Assembly (NCBI GenBank): GCA_963779325.1
Contig: CAVZXS010000007.1
Span: 310,001-374,000 of the forward strand
Source of the DNA: CAVZXS01 sp963779325
GTDB lineage: Bacteria > Bacteroidota > Bacteroidia > Chitinophagales > Chitinophagaceae
Reading direction: 5' to 3'
DNA length: 64,000 nt
This document shows positions 1 to 7,790 of this stretch, piece by piece. Every line of letters starts with the position of its first letter. Position 1 is the stretch's first letter. Below the pieces are notes generated by a model. The model was not told the DNA's origin. It did not search any database and saw nothing but the letters and a program-made list of their open reading frames with translations. The position numbers and the translations under genes are program-made.

Positions 1-12
1 AATTAAATAGTT

Positions 13-75
13 GAACGGTGCTATCCCCACTGTCCCTCAATAGTAGCTATTGGCCGGGCCAAAAAAATAAATACT
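13..75. repeat. Dispersed 65-bp repeat, copy 1
   Basis: This stretch just beyond the 3' end of the carboxylate-amine ligase gene aligns by eye with 26460-26525. Both begin GAACGGTGC, share CTCAATAGTAGC in the middle and end in AAATA...TTACTTC or AAATACTTC. The two copies lie in unrelated gene contexts, so this looks like a dispersed non-coding repeat rather than shared gene sequence. Its function is unknown. Confidence 0.5.
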
Positions 76-92
76 TCAATTTTCAGCACAGA

Positions 93-1205
93 TCAAATGC
101 CCGCTAAATAACTGCCCTGTATATAATCTACTACGCTTACCAAATTTTTTGTTTGTTCAAATACGGCTAATTGCCTGTCGGCGCCCGTGCCATGATCCAA
201 TATTTTATATACATGCGCCAAGCGGTGGCGGCTGCCCAAGTGGTCTACCACAGGGTCTATAAATTCCAGCAGTTCATGTATGAGTGCACGGGTGTTTACT
301 TCTTCTTCTTTGCCAAAATCAATCAGCGTGCCATCTATACCATAGCGGCCGGCACGCCATTTATTTTCGTTAAGCAATGCACGGGAGTATTGTATATAGT
401 TCAGGTTTTTGGAGCGCAGCATATATATGCGGGCACATATAGCCTGGAACAGAGCGGCAATGGTAATGGTTTCATCCACCGTCATGGGTACATCACAAAT
501 ACGAAACTCGACGGTATTAAAAAAAGGATGTACCCGCAGGTCCCACCAAATTTTTTTTGCATTGTCAATACAATTTGTTTTTATCAGCAGCTTTACATAA
601 TTGTCATACGCTTCTATGCTGTCAAAAGCTTCGGGTATTCCGGTACGCGGAAATTTGTCAAATACTTTGGTGCGAAAGGATTTATAACCGGTCTTGCGCC
701 CCTCCCAAAAAGGCGAGTTGGTACTGAGTGCATAAATATGCGGTAAAAAATAACGGGTGCTGTTGGCAATATGATTGGCCAGTTCACGATTTTCCATACC
801 AACGTGTACATGCAGGCCAAAAATTAAATTGCTGCGGGCGGCTTCCTGCAATTCATTAACCAGTTCATTGTACCGTACATGATCGGTAATCAACTGGCTT
901 TCCCAATGACTAAAGGGGTGCGTACCGGCGGCACCCATTGCAAACCCGAGGCTGTGGGCTACTGCATGTATGGTTTTGCGCAGGTTGGCCACATCCATAA
1001 AGGCTTCATCTATATCGGCGCAAATATCGGTGCCTACTTCTACTACGGCCTGGTGCATTTCGGCTTTTACTTTATCTTTTATTACTTTTTGTCCTTCGTG
1101 TACAATTTTTTGTTCATGACTTTTCAGTTCCCTTGTTACAGGATCAAGCACCATGTATTCTTCTTCTACACCGAGGGTAAAGTTTTTATAATTGAGTATT
1201 GCCAT
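93..1205 (-). CDS. Carboxylate-amine ligase, GCS2/YbdK family
   Basis: Predicted ATP-dependent ligase of the glutamate-cysteine ligase type 2 fold (YbdK family), which joins the carboxylate of an amino acid, classically the gamma-carboxylate of glutamate, to an amine. Visible are the N-terminal GVEEEYMVLDP motif (residues about 12-22), which carries metal and substrate-binding glutamates in the family, and the histidine-rich core (GLHVHVGMENRE). The 370-residue length is normal. The start ATG at 1205 follows the ATP-grasp gene by 37 bases on the same strand, so the two probably form one transcript driven from about 2290. Many YbdK proteins are weak glutamate-cysteine ligases in vitro, so the true substrate is open. 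Pairing with an ATP-grasp enzyme suggests a small peptide or amide product rather than glutathione. Confidence 0.88.
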   Translation of the reverse strand: MAILNYKNFTLGVEEEYMVLDPVTRELKSHEQKIVHEGQKVIKDKVKAEMHQAVVEVGTDICADIDEAFMDVANLRKTIHAVAHSLGFAMGAAGTHPFSHWESQLITDHVRYNELVNELQEAARSNLIFGLHVHVGMENRELANHIANSTRYFLPHIYALSTNSPFWEGRKTGYKSFRTKVFDKFPRTGIPEAFDSIEAYDNYVKLLIKTNCIDNAKKIWWDLRVHPFFNTVEFRICDVPMTVDETITIAALFQAICARIYMLRSKNLNYIQYSRALLNENKWRAGRYGIDGTLIDFGKEEEVNTRALIHELLEFIDPVVDHLGSRHRLAHVYKILDHGTGADRQLAVFEQTKNLVSVVDYIQGSYLAGI

Positions 1206-1242
1206 TTTTGATTAATAATTATTAATTGGTTACAGGAGTTGA

Positions 1243-2196
1243 TCAGGTTAAACTCATTTTATTCGCACTTCTCTTTACATATTCGCCCCATGTAAGATTA
1301 TCCATTCCTTCTTTATTTTCCAATGCTCTTTCTATAGCATAGTAAGCCATTGTTTCCACCACCCATTCAAAATTTTCTTCGCCTACACTTGTTCTTTCGG
1401 CATCGGGTGCGGGGTTGCAGAAGTCAATAGCATAAGGAACACCATTACGCACGGCCAATTCTACCGTATTAAAATCGTAACCCAAATAATTATTGATGCG
1501 CAGTACAATGTCCGTCATTTGTTTTAACCTTTCGGCACTTGGTTTAAAATCGGCTACATAACGAAGGTGATGCGGATTACGCGGCTCATAACTCATGATA
1601 CGCACATACTTTCCGCCAATGCAATAACAACGATAATATTCTTCAAACACAATTTCTTCCTGCAACAGCATAACTAATTGACCGGTCTCGGCATGTTTTT
1701 CAAAAAAATCTTCTTTACTGTCTAAGCGGTATACGCTTTTCCAGCCGCCGCCGGAGAAGGGTTTCATATAAGCGGGGAAACCCACATAATTAAATATAGT
1801 ATCCCAATCCAGCGGAAAAGCAAGGTTGCTGAATGATTCGTCGGTAGTATCATCGGGTAAATCTCTTGACGGGATGATAGCTGTTTTAGGTACAGGCACA
1901 TCCAATTTCGTCATCAGGCAATTATTAAAATACTTATCATCGGCACTCCACCAAAAAGGATTGTTGATAACAGCAGTGCCGGTAACGGCGGCATTTTTTA
2001 AAAAAGTTCTGTAAAAAGGCACATCCTGCGATATTCGGTCTACAATTACTGCATAGCCGCTTGAAACACCCTGCATTTCTTTATCAATTCGTACCGGCTC
2101 GGCCATAATACCCGGCAGTTTTTTATCATTTATTCTTGCTACAAATGCTTCGGGAAATGATCTTTCCTTGCCGTGCAATACACCAATCTTTTTCAT
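1243..2196 (-). CDS. ATP-grasp ligase-like protein
   Basis: A 317-residue protein with ATP-grasp features: a lysine in the MKPFSGGGWKSVY segment (about residue 142) suited to phosphate binding, a hinge LLQEEIVFEEYYRCY, and a C-terminal metal-binding stretch NTVELAVRNGVPYAIDFCNPAPD. Members of this fold ligate a carboxylate to an amine or thiol through an acyl phosphate. It lies directly upstream of the GCS2-type ligase on the same strand. Two ligases in one transcript fit a short peptide-like metabolite pathway, by analogy with the amidoligase clusters described for ATP-grasp and GCS2 families. The substrate cannot be read from sequence. A good promoter lies at 2276-2307. Confidence 0.8.
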   Translation of the reverse strand: MKKIGVLHGKERSFPEAFVARINDKKLPGIMAEPVRIDKEMQGVSSGYAVIVDRISQDVPFYRTFLKNAAVTGTAVINNPFWWSADDKYFNNCLMTKLDVPVPKTAIIPSRDLPDDTTDESFSNLAFPLDWDTIFNYVGFPAYMKPFSGGGWKSVYRLDSKEDFFEKHAETGQLVMLLQEEIVFEEYYRCYCIGGKYVRIMSYEPRNPHHLRYVADFKPSAERLKQMTDIVLRINNYLGYDFNTVELAVRNGVPYAIDFCNPAPDAERTSVGEENFEWVVETMAYYAIERALENKEGMDNLTWGEYVKRSANKMSLT

Positions 2197-2275
2197 AAGC
2201 GTTCCTGTTTGATTTTGGTTTTTGAAATAGTGAGTAGTGACTTGGGTAAATAAAAACCCGTTGCGGGGTCATTTT

Positions 2276-2307
2276 CAAATTTATCTGTAATGGGTTGAAA
2301 AAACAAA
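2276..2307 (-). promoter_or_regulatory. Promoter of the ATP-grasp/GCS2 pair
   Basis: On the minus strand TTTG (2304-2307) is followed after 20 bases by TAAATTTG (2276-2283), matching the Bacteroidetes primary-sigma consensus TTTG-N19-23-TAnnTTTG. Transcription would start near 2268, about 70 bases before the ATG at 2196. Confidence 0.6.
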
Positions 2308-2370
2308 TGAAAGGCGGTTATTCTTTTATATTTATTTTGAAAAATGAAAAGCAGGTAAAATTGATTTGCT

Positions 2371-2378
2371 TATTTTTG
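2371..2378 (+). promoter_or_regulatory. Minus-7 element before the esterase gene
   Basis: TATTTTTG matches TAnnTTTG. It ends only five bases before ATG 2384, so the message would be leaderless, or translation would start at ATG 2390. No well-spaced TTTG upstream element is visible (the nearest is 2336-2339, 31 bases away). Confidence 0.45.
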
Positions 2379-2383
2379 CCGCC

Positions 2384-3211
2384 ATGCCCATGGAGAAACT
2401 AACAAGTATTATTAAAGAGACCGTACTGCTGCAATCGAAACTGTTGCTGAGAGAAGTGATCGTTGACTTTTACTTTCCGAAAAATATTCCCAATCCCCTT
2501 GCTTTAAATTTATTGTTGATTAATGATGGCCAAGATATGGAGAAGTTGGGCTTGGTAAGGATTTTGGAAACACTAACCGGCAGTGAAGAAATTGAACCGT
2601 TGTTTTGCGTAGGGATACATGCTGCCAAAGACAGGAAGATGGAATACGGCATGGCTAATAGTGTAGATTACTTGGGTCGTGGAGCCAATGCCGGCAAATT
2701 CACTTCGTTTGTTTTTGAAGAATTACTTCCTTATATCAGAAAGAAATACGGTATTAGTTCTTTCAGGGAGAAAGCGTACGCCGGTTTTTCATTGGGCGGA
2801 CTGATGGCATTGGATATTGCATTGAATCACCCGCACGAATTTACCAAGGTGGGTGTTTTCTCCGGTTCGTTGTGGTGGCGCAGTAAGGATCTTGATGACG
2901 GGTATGATGAAGACACCGACCGTATTATGCATGCGCAGATCAGAAAAGGGCGATATCATGCATGGCAAAAATTTTATTTTACTACCGGTTCGCTTGATGA
3001 AGTAATGGACAGGAATAATAACGGGATTATTGATTCCATTGATGATACCAATGCATTGATAGATGAATTGGAGAAATTGGGCTATACAAAAGATGCACAT
3101 ATAAAATATATTAATTACGAGGATGGCAAGCATGATGTAGCTACCTGGGGTCGGGCCATGCCGGCATTTTTAATATGGGGTTGGGGTATAAATAGAGAAG
3201 TGCCGGATTGA
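2384..3211 (+). CDS. Alpha/beta-hydrolase, esterase D/enterochelin-esterase type
   Basis: Predicted serine hydrolase of the putative-esterase family (Fes/esterase D type). The nucleophile elbow GFSLGG places the serine near residue 136, and the C-terminal GKHDVATW gives the likely catalytic histidine. Between them is a calcium-loop-like DRNNNGIIDSID stretch that resembles an EF-hand loop, unusual inside this fold. An upstream TTG at 2366 extends the frame, but the minus-7 box at 2371-2378 would lie inside that extension, so ATG 2384 or 2390 is preferred. No signal peptide is visible, so it is probably cytoplasmic. It is divergent from the two ligases; esterases often accompany amidoligase clusters and could hydrolyse or tailor their product, which is an inference. 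Confidence 0.8.
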   Translation: MPMEKLTSIIKETVLLQSKLLLREVIVDFYFPKNIPNPLALNLLLINDGQDMEKLGLVRILETLTGSEEIEPLFCVGIHAAKDRKMEYGMANSVDYLGRGANAGKFTSFVFEELLPYIRKKYGISSFREKAYAGFSLGGLMALDIALNHPHEFTKVGVFSGSLWWRSKDLDDGYDEDTDRIMHAQIRKGRYHAWQKFYFTTGSLDEVMDRNNNGIIDSIDDTNALIDELEKLGYTKDAHIKYINYEDGKHDVATWGRAMPAFLIWGWGINREVPD

Positions 3212-3241
3212 TGGTTTACCTTTTTTAACCGTTAAAAAAAA

Positions 3242-3272
3242 TTTGGCGGAAAAAACTACAAGCTTATCTTTG
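3242..3272 (+). promoter_or_regulatory. Promoter of tRNA-Val(TAC)
   Basis: TTTG (3242-3245), 19 bases, then TATCTTTG (3265-3272) is a full match to the Bacteroidetes promoter consensus. The tRNA begins about 55 bases after the expected start. Confidence 0.65.
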
Positions 3273-3335
3273 CACTCCCAATAAAAAAAGGGTTTATCCG
3301 CCGCGACGGATGATTTCAGAAATAAAAAATATTTT

Positions 3336-3410
3336 GGGAGTTTAGCTCAGCTGGTTCAGAGCATCTGCCTTACAAGCAGAGGGTCGGCGGTTCGAACCCG
3401 TCAACTCCCA
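3336..3410 (+). tRNA. tRNA-Val (anticodon TAC)
   Basis: A full cloverleaf can be drawn. The acceptor stem GGGAGTT pairs with AACTCCC without mismatch. The D arm is TTTAGCTCAGCTGGTT, the anticodon loop CTTACAA gives anticodon TAC, and the T loop TTCGAAC is canonical. Discriminator A is at 3410. The CCA end is not encoded, unlike the second tRNA-Val at 6153. Confidence 0.95.
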
Positions 3411-3411
3411 C

Positions 3412-3437
3412 AATGCCTCGCTTACATGCGGGGCATT
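3412..3437 (+). terminator. Hairpin directly after tRNA-Val
   Basis: A 10-bp stem with one G-T pair (AATGCCTCGC against GCGGGGCATT) and a six-base loop starts two bases after the tRNA and is followed by TCTTGTGTT. It could terminate or process the tRNA transcript. Its left arm contains ATG 3413, which argues that this is not the start of the next gene. Confidence 0.5.
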
Positions 3438-3445
3438 CTTGTGTT

Positions 3446-3709
3446 ATGTCATTTACATTTTACATACTTTATTCTGCTACTTTAAACAAGTATTATATCG
3501 GCTTTACAGGTGATGATTTACAGCAACGTTTACGACGTCATAATTCCAACCACAAAGGTTTCACCGGTAGAAATGCTGATTGGGAAATTGTTTATACAGA
3601 ATTATATGAAATTGAATCTGAATGCAGAAAACGAGAGCTGCAAGTTAAAAAATGGAAAAGCAGAAAACTGATTGAAGAACTTATTGCTTTCGGCTCATCG
3701 TCTGCTTAA
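3446..3709 (+). CDS. GIY-YIG domain protein (UPF0213/YhbQ-like)
   Basis: An 87-residue single-domain GIY-YIG nuclease-fold protein. It shows YILYSATLNKYYIGFT with the YIG element, then LQQRLRRHN with the conserved arginine, and a glutamate-containing C-terminal helix (ECRKRELQVKKWKSRKLIEEL). Start ATG 3446 is chosen over ATG 3413 because the latter lies in the stem of the post-tRNA hairpin and would add residues that do not belong to the domain. The gene lies 36 bases after tRNA-Val and is probably cotranscribed with it or read through from it. Small GIY-YIG proteins of this kind are widespread and mostly uncharacterised; DNA nuclease activity is assumed from the fold. Confidence 0.85.
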   Translation: MSFTFYILYSATLNKYYIGFTGDDLQQRLRRHNSNHKGFTGRNADWEIVYTELYEIESECRKRELQVKKWKSRKLIEELIAFGSSSA

Positions 3710-3720
3710 CACTTAACATA

Positions 3721-3754
3721 AAAAAACCTCCTGCAAAATCGCAGGAGGTTTTTT
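3721..3754. terminator. Bidirectional terminator
   Basis: The stem CCTCCTGC/GCAGGAGG with loop AAAATC has an A run before it and a T run after it. It lies between the convergent GIY-YIG gene and the LamG/T9SS gene and can serve both. Confidence 0.85.
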
Positions 3755-3771
3755 ATTATAGAAAGAATGAA

Positions 3772-5493
3772 TTATTGCTTAATCAATTTATGTGTTTCAC
3801 CGTCATTCATTCTCAACAGGTAAATACCCGCCGATAAGTTGTTCAGCAAAACGGGTTGCAGCATTTGTGTAATATTAATACGTTGTAATATTCTGCCGTG
3901 CAGATCGGATAATACAGCTTGTGTACCGATCAGTTTTTGATCTTTTAATTCTACTATAACCCGGTCTTTTGCAGGAACAGGATAAACCAATGTATATTGA
4001 TCCGCGAAAGTAACGCTTCGCACATCACTGAACTTCGCACGGTTATCTATATCCACTTGCTTAAGACGATAAAAGTTTCTGCCTTTTTGCGGAACAGCGT
4101 CTGCATAATTGTATTGTTGTTCTGCGGTGGTGGTACCTGCCCCTGCCACAAAACCAATCGTCTTCCAGTTATTACCATCTTTTGAACGCTGAATTTCAAA
4201 TCCTTTGTTGCCGGTTTCTGTGGCTGTAGTCCAGGATAAACGTGATTGACTTCCTGATTTTCCTACACTAAAATTTGTCATATCAACAGGAAGTGTACCG
4301 AAAAATGCGGTAACACCAAAATCATAAGCTGCCTCATCACCATCATCGCTGTTAACTGTAACGGTAGCATTTTTTGTACCGTTTGTTGCAGCGGTAAATG
4401 TTACTGTAAAAGTAGTAGAGCCGCCGGCGAGAACTGTTAAAGAAACGGGTTGAGTAGCAGCAAATTCGGATGCATTAACTCCTGAAACAGCAACATTTGT
4501 AATATTTAAAGTTGTATTACCTGTATTATTAATAGTGAACGTACGTACAATCGGGTTACCGGTTCCAAAGTCTGTATCGTCGGGGGCTCCTGGTGCGCCA
4601 TCACCATCGGTAATACAAACAGCGTTACCTGTAACAGCAATATTTGCAAAACTATTTGCACAAGTACCTGTTACCGTACCACCCGGAGTAACCCAGTTAG
4701 ATGTAGCGCCGGTTAATGCAAAACCTACTAAAGTACCGTTGTTAGGGGTGCATCTGTCGGAGCCGTCATTCAATGTCGTTACGCCTGGATTTGCACCGCC
4801 GGCAGTACCTTGGTTAAAATTAAAGTAAGCCAATAAGCCGGGTTCATCACCTGTAAGTTCACAGCCCGAACTTGCAACTAACTGCGCCTGTGTACGGACC
4901 ACATTCCAAATACGAACTTCATCTATTTGCCCGTCCCAATTAAAAGCCGGGCCGCCGCCGTTATTAAACGCTCCTATATATTGGTTTAGTTCACCGTTAT
5001 AAGTACCCACAGGATTTCCCACAGGATTTCCTACAGGGTTGCCGGTAGCAACTTGGACTCCATTTTTATATAATATCATCGTATTTGTGATTGAATCGTA
5101 GGTTACTGCGACATGATACCAGGTATTTAGCAGCATAGGAGTAGGGTCTACAACAGTATTATAAACGCTGTTGTGACCAGAACTTAAATTACCGCCCGGA
5201 GCCCAGAATGCTGAAAGTCTACCTGAAACAATATTGGTACCGGTGGCAAAACTCCTTGCATTTACCCATACTTCTTTGGTATAAGAACCCGAGGGGATAA
5301 GATTGGGTAAATCAACATAATCACCCGCACCATCAAAATCCAGCGCCGCACCGGGTTGCGCCAAAGTAGAAAAGTAAAAACCTAAAGTAAAAAGAAGGAC
5401 TGATAATTTTTTGATGATTGTCGATGGCGATTTTTTTGTTTTCTGTTGAAGAGCATTGCAGGACGAAGGAACAAATCGTAGAAAAGTTTTCAT
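3772..5493 (-). CDS. Secreted LamG-domain protein with T9SS sorting signal
   Basis: A 573-residue exported protein. The N-terminus has a hydrophobic signal segment at about residues 27-45 (LSVLLFTLGFYFSTLAQ), preceded by an unusually long basic region. A concanavalin-like LamG fold (about 48-205) follows, with WYHVAVTYD and GQIDEVRIWNVVRT. Next come a choice-of-anchor-D type beta domain (about 285-400), a linker, and a C-terminal type IX secretion sorting domain starting near YPVPAKDRVIVEL. It is therefore expected to cross the outer membrane by T9SS and remain surface-bound or be released. LamG domains usually bind carbohydrate or protein; no catalytic domain is seen. Residues about 150-162 hold a tandem NPVG repeat. 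Downstream is a shared terminator. Confidence 0.85.
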   Translation of the reverse strand: MKTFLRFVPSSCNALQQKTKKSPSTIIKKLSVLLFTLGFYFSTLAQPGAALDFDGAGDYVDLPNLIPSGSYTKEVWVNARSFATGTNIVSGRLSAFWAPGGNLSSGHNSVYNTVVDPTPMLLNTWYHVAVTYDSITNTMILYKNGVQVATGNPVGNPVGNPVGTYNGELNQYIGAFNNGGGPAFNWDGQIDEVRIWNVVRTQAQLVASSGCELTGDEPGLLAYFNFNQGTAGGANPGVTTLNDGSDRCTPNNGTLVGFALTGATSNWVTPGGTVTGTCANSFANIAVTGNAVCITDGDGAPGAPDDTDFGTGNPIVRTFTINNTGNTTLNITNVAVSGVNASEFAATQPVSLTVLAGGSTTFTVTFTAATNGTKNATVTVNSDDGDEAAYDFGVTAFFGTLPVDMTNFSVGKSGSQSRLSWTTATETGNKGFEIQRSKDGNNWKTIGFVAGAGTTTAEQQYNYADAVPQKGRNFYRLKQVDIDNRAKFSDVRSVTFADQYTLVYPVPAKDRVIVELKDQKLIGTQAVLSDLHGRILQRINITQMLQPVLLNNLSAGIYLLRMNDGETHKLIKQ

Positions 5494-5738
5494 AATAAGC
5501 AGTTTAAAAGTTACTAAATTAAATTAATGATTAGTTTTCTACAGGCGTATCTTGGACTGGTTGTAAAGTAAAAATATAAAATTTTGCTTTAACATAAAAT
5601 TTAATTTCTGTAAAAAAACACAACAGTATTACTTATTCTATTGGTTTTTAGTTATTTTCAACTATGCTTTTTGCGGTTTATTCTATTGACTTACCTGCTG
5701 ATAAAAAGGAGAAAAAGTATCATTTACAGAAACGGTAA

Positions 5739-6029
5739 TTAATTGGGCTGCACAGCGGGTAATCTATAAAGTTGCCCGTCCAGAACAAATATTTCATCTA
5801 TTTCATAAGCCCAAAATTTATACAAAGGCGATTTTTTTAAAAAACCTTCCACCTCTTTTTTGTCTTCTGCATTTATAGTTATCCAGGCCCGCTGAGTCTC
5901 CATCGTTACAGCATAATGATCAATGGTGCCTTTATTTATTAAAAAGTTGATATAAGTTCTGTGCGGAGGAATCAATGCGGCAAATTCTTCGTTCCACTCA
6001 AATTGTATAGTCACCTGGAATATTTTCAT
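5739..6029 (-). CDS. Small ferredoxin-like-fold protein (YciI-like)
   Basis: A 96-residue protein beginning MKIFQVTIQF. The pattern of two beta-alpha-beta units, with LIPPHRTYINFLINKGTI and a C-terminal FWAYEIDEIFVL strand, resembles the YciI/muconolactone-isomerase-like dimeric alpha-beta barrel group. No catalytic residue can be named. An upstream GTG adds four residues, but ATG 6029 gives the normal first strand. It is isolated, with tRNA-Val(GAC) about 120 bases upstream on the other strand. The family assignment is tentative. Confidence 0.6.
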   Translation of the reverse strand: MKIFQVTIQFEWNEEFAALIPPHRTYINFLINKGTIDHYAVTMETQRAWITINAEDKKEVEGFLKKSPLYKFWAYEIDEIFVLDGQLYRLPAVQPN

Positions 6030-6152
6030 AAATGATACCAAATTGATTTATAATTTATTTCCAAAGGATTCGGTATAAGATTAACACACTAAAAGTAGGA
6101 AAGTTGCCCGATGCGGAAAAGTGAAATTTTTATATCGTAATTTTAACCTTTC

Positions 6153-6230
6153 GGGACGTTAGCTCAGTTGGTTCAGAGCATTACCTTGACAGGGTAGGGG
6201 TCATTGGTTCGAGTCCAATACGTCTCACCA
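6153..6230 (+). tRNA. tRNA-Val (anticodon GAC)
   Basis: The acceptor stem GGGACGT pairs with ACGTCTC (one G-T pair). The D arm is TAGCTCAGTTGGTTC, the anticodon loop TTGACAG gives anticodon GAC, and the T loop GTTCGAGTC is canonical. Discriminator A 6227 is followed by an encoded CCA at 6228-6230. With the TAC isoacceptor 2.8 kb upstream it covers all valine codons. Confidence 0.95.
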
Positions 6231-6239
6231 CTATTTATT

Positions 6240-7541
6240 TTATATTTTCCAATCCACAATTTCATTTACCATTTCAATCTTGGCAGGCGCGGTTATTTTA
6301 ATATAATTGTCAGTATAGCCTTCCATCATATTATTTTTTGCATGCCCTTCAAACAAGACTTTACGGGTTTGACCCGCATGCAGTTCAGTAAAGTATTGCA
6401 TTTTCATATAAGATAAATTACGCAGTTGTTTATTTCTCTCATGACGAACATGCACCGGTACAACAGGCTTTATCGACAATGCATGTGTATTATCTCTTTC
6501 GGAATAAGTAAATACATGCAGGTAAGAAATATCCAGCGTATGCAAAAAATCAAATGTTTCTTTAAACGCTTCATCCGTTTCACCCGGGAAACCGACAATC
6601 ACATCCACGCCAATAGCACAATGCGGCATTAGTTTTTTTATAAGCTGCACTCTTTCGGCGTATAATTCTCTTTTATACCTCCTGCGCATCAATCCCAAAA
6701 TCATATTGCTGCCGCTTTGCAGCGGAATATGAAAATGCGGCATAAATTTATTGCTGTTGGCAACAAACTCAATTATTTCATTAGTAAGTAAATTGGGCTC
6801 AATAGATGAAATGCGGTAACGTTTAATCCCATCTACTTTTTCAAGAGCTTGTACGAGACTAAAAAAATTTTCTTTTTCTTCTTTCGGAGACTGTTTTAAA
6901 TCCCTCAGCCGATCGGCGGAGGTGGGGGGGCCGAAATCACCAAGGTTTACACCGGTTAAAACAATTTCTTTTACACCGGCTCCGGCCAACTCTTCAGCAT
7001 TTTTTACAACGTTCCTTATACTGTCGCTCCTGCTTTTGCCGCGGGCCATCGGTATAGTGCAGAAAGAACAATTATAATCGCAACCATCTTGTACTTTCAA
7101 AAATGTTCTTGTCCTGTCATTGAGCGAATAGGAAGCGTTGAAGTCTTTTATATCTTCTACATCGCAACTGCATATTTTACCTGCATCATTTTTTGTAAGC
7201 TCCCTTAAATGATGAGCTATATTAAATTTTTCCGCTGCGCCCAATACTAAGTTTACACCGGGTATTGCAGCTATCTCTTTTGGTTTTAGTTGTGCATAGC
7301 AACCTGTTATCACCACTAAGCTCCCGGGAGACTTTCGTTGTATGCGTCGTACCAATTGACGGCACTCTTTATCCGCATTATCCGTAACGGAGCAGGTATT
7401 TATTACGTACACGTCGGCAGACTCGTCAAAGCTCTTCTTTTCAAAACCATCGTTTTCTAATAATCTTGAAATAGAAGAAGTTTCTGAATAGTTCAATTTG
7501 CAACCCAATGTGTGAAAAGCCACTGTACGCTTCAGCTCCAT
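6240..7541 (-). CDS. mtaB: tRNA t6A37 methylthiotransferase MtaB
   Basis: Radical-SAM methylthiotransferase that converts t6A to ms2t6A at position 37 of ANN-decoding tRNAs. Domains in order: UPF0004 N-terminal domain with cysteines 14, 50 and 81 for the auxiliary 4Fe-4S cluster; radical-SAM core with CDYNCSFC (Cys154, 158, 161) for the SAM cluster; C-terminal TRAM-like region. The opening VAFHTLGCKLNYSET separates MtaB from MiaB and RimO. Length (433) is normal apart from an insertion at residues about 204-222, where a GC-rich palindromic element is read in frame (see repeat 6881-6933). The gene ends nine bases past the encoded CCA of tRNA-Val(GAC) on the other strand. A TATCTTTG promoter box lies at 7549-7556, almost touching the start codon. 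Confidence 0.93.
   Translation of the reverse strand: MELKRTVAFHTLGCKLNYSETSSISRLLENDGFEKKSFDESADVYVINTCSVTDNADKECRQLVRRIQRKSPGSLVVITGCYAQLKPKEIAAIPGVNLVLGAAEKFNIAHHLRELTKNDAGKICSCDVEDIKDFNASYSLNDRTRTFLKVQDGCDYNCSFCTIPMARGKSRSDSIRNVVKNAEELAGAGVKEIVLTGVNLGDFGPPTSADRLRDLKQSPKEEKENFFSLVQALEKVDGIKRYRISSIEPNLLTNEIIEFVANSNKFMPHFHIPLQSGSNMILGLMRRRYKRELYAERVQLIKKLMPHCAIGVDVIVGFPGETDEAFKETFDFLHTLDISYLHVFTYSERDNTHALSIKPVVPVHVRHERNKQLRNLSYMKMQYFTELHAGQTRKVLFEGHAKNNMMEGYTDNYIKITAPAKIEMVNEIVDWKI
6881..6933. repeat. GC-rich palindromic element inserted in mtaB
   Basis: This stretch carries CCGATCGGCGGAGG (6909-6922), identical over 14 bases to 25792-25805, followed by a G7 run and preceded by a CTTTCGGAGAC motif. 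It encodes an extra loop of about 19 residues that other parts of the MtaB fold do not need. It looks like a dispersed repeat that has entered the gene without breaking the frame. Confidence 0.6.
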
Positions 7542-7548
7542 AAGTGCG

Positions 7549-7556
7549 CAAAGATA
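7549..7556 (-). promoter_or_regulatory. Minus-7 element of mtaB
   Basis: TATCTTTG on the minus strand, ending eight bases before ATG 7541. Transcription would start at or next to the start codon, so the mRNA would be leaderless or nearly so. Confidence 0.5.
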
Positions 7557-7790
7557 ACTTGCGCATAGATGGTTTAAATTGTTTTTGGAGGAATTTTAAT
7601 TCATTAGGCAGTGCAAAAATCAGGGGATTTTACAGTACAAAGGTTCTTAATCAGCGAAATACAGTTGATTTCGGTCAATAAATAAGCTTTAAAATAAAAA
7701 ATACCCGGTAAGTGGTATTGGTTCGTATTGGAATAATCCCTTTTCTTTGCACCGTTAATATTATTTAAGCACGAATTAAAATTGAGCACT

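Noticed and set aside
879..1211. Plus-strand open frame overlapping the carboxylate-amine ligase
   Set aside because: It is the antisense shadow of a strongly conserved gene and has no motif.
2251..2270. Terminator on the minus strand before the ATP-grasp gene
   Set aside because: The stem is only four base pairs (CCCG/CGGG) and there is no upstream gene on that strand.
3413..3445. Longer start for the GIY-YIG protein
   Set aside because: ATG 3413 is in the stem of the hairpin right after the tRNA, and the added residues do not belong to the domain.
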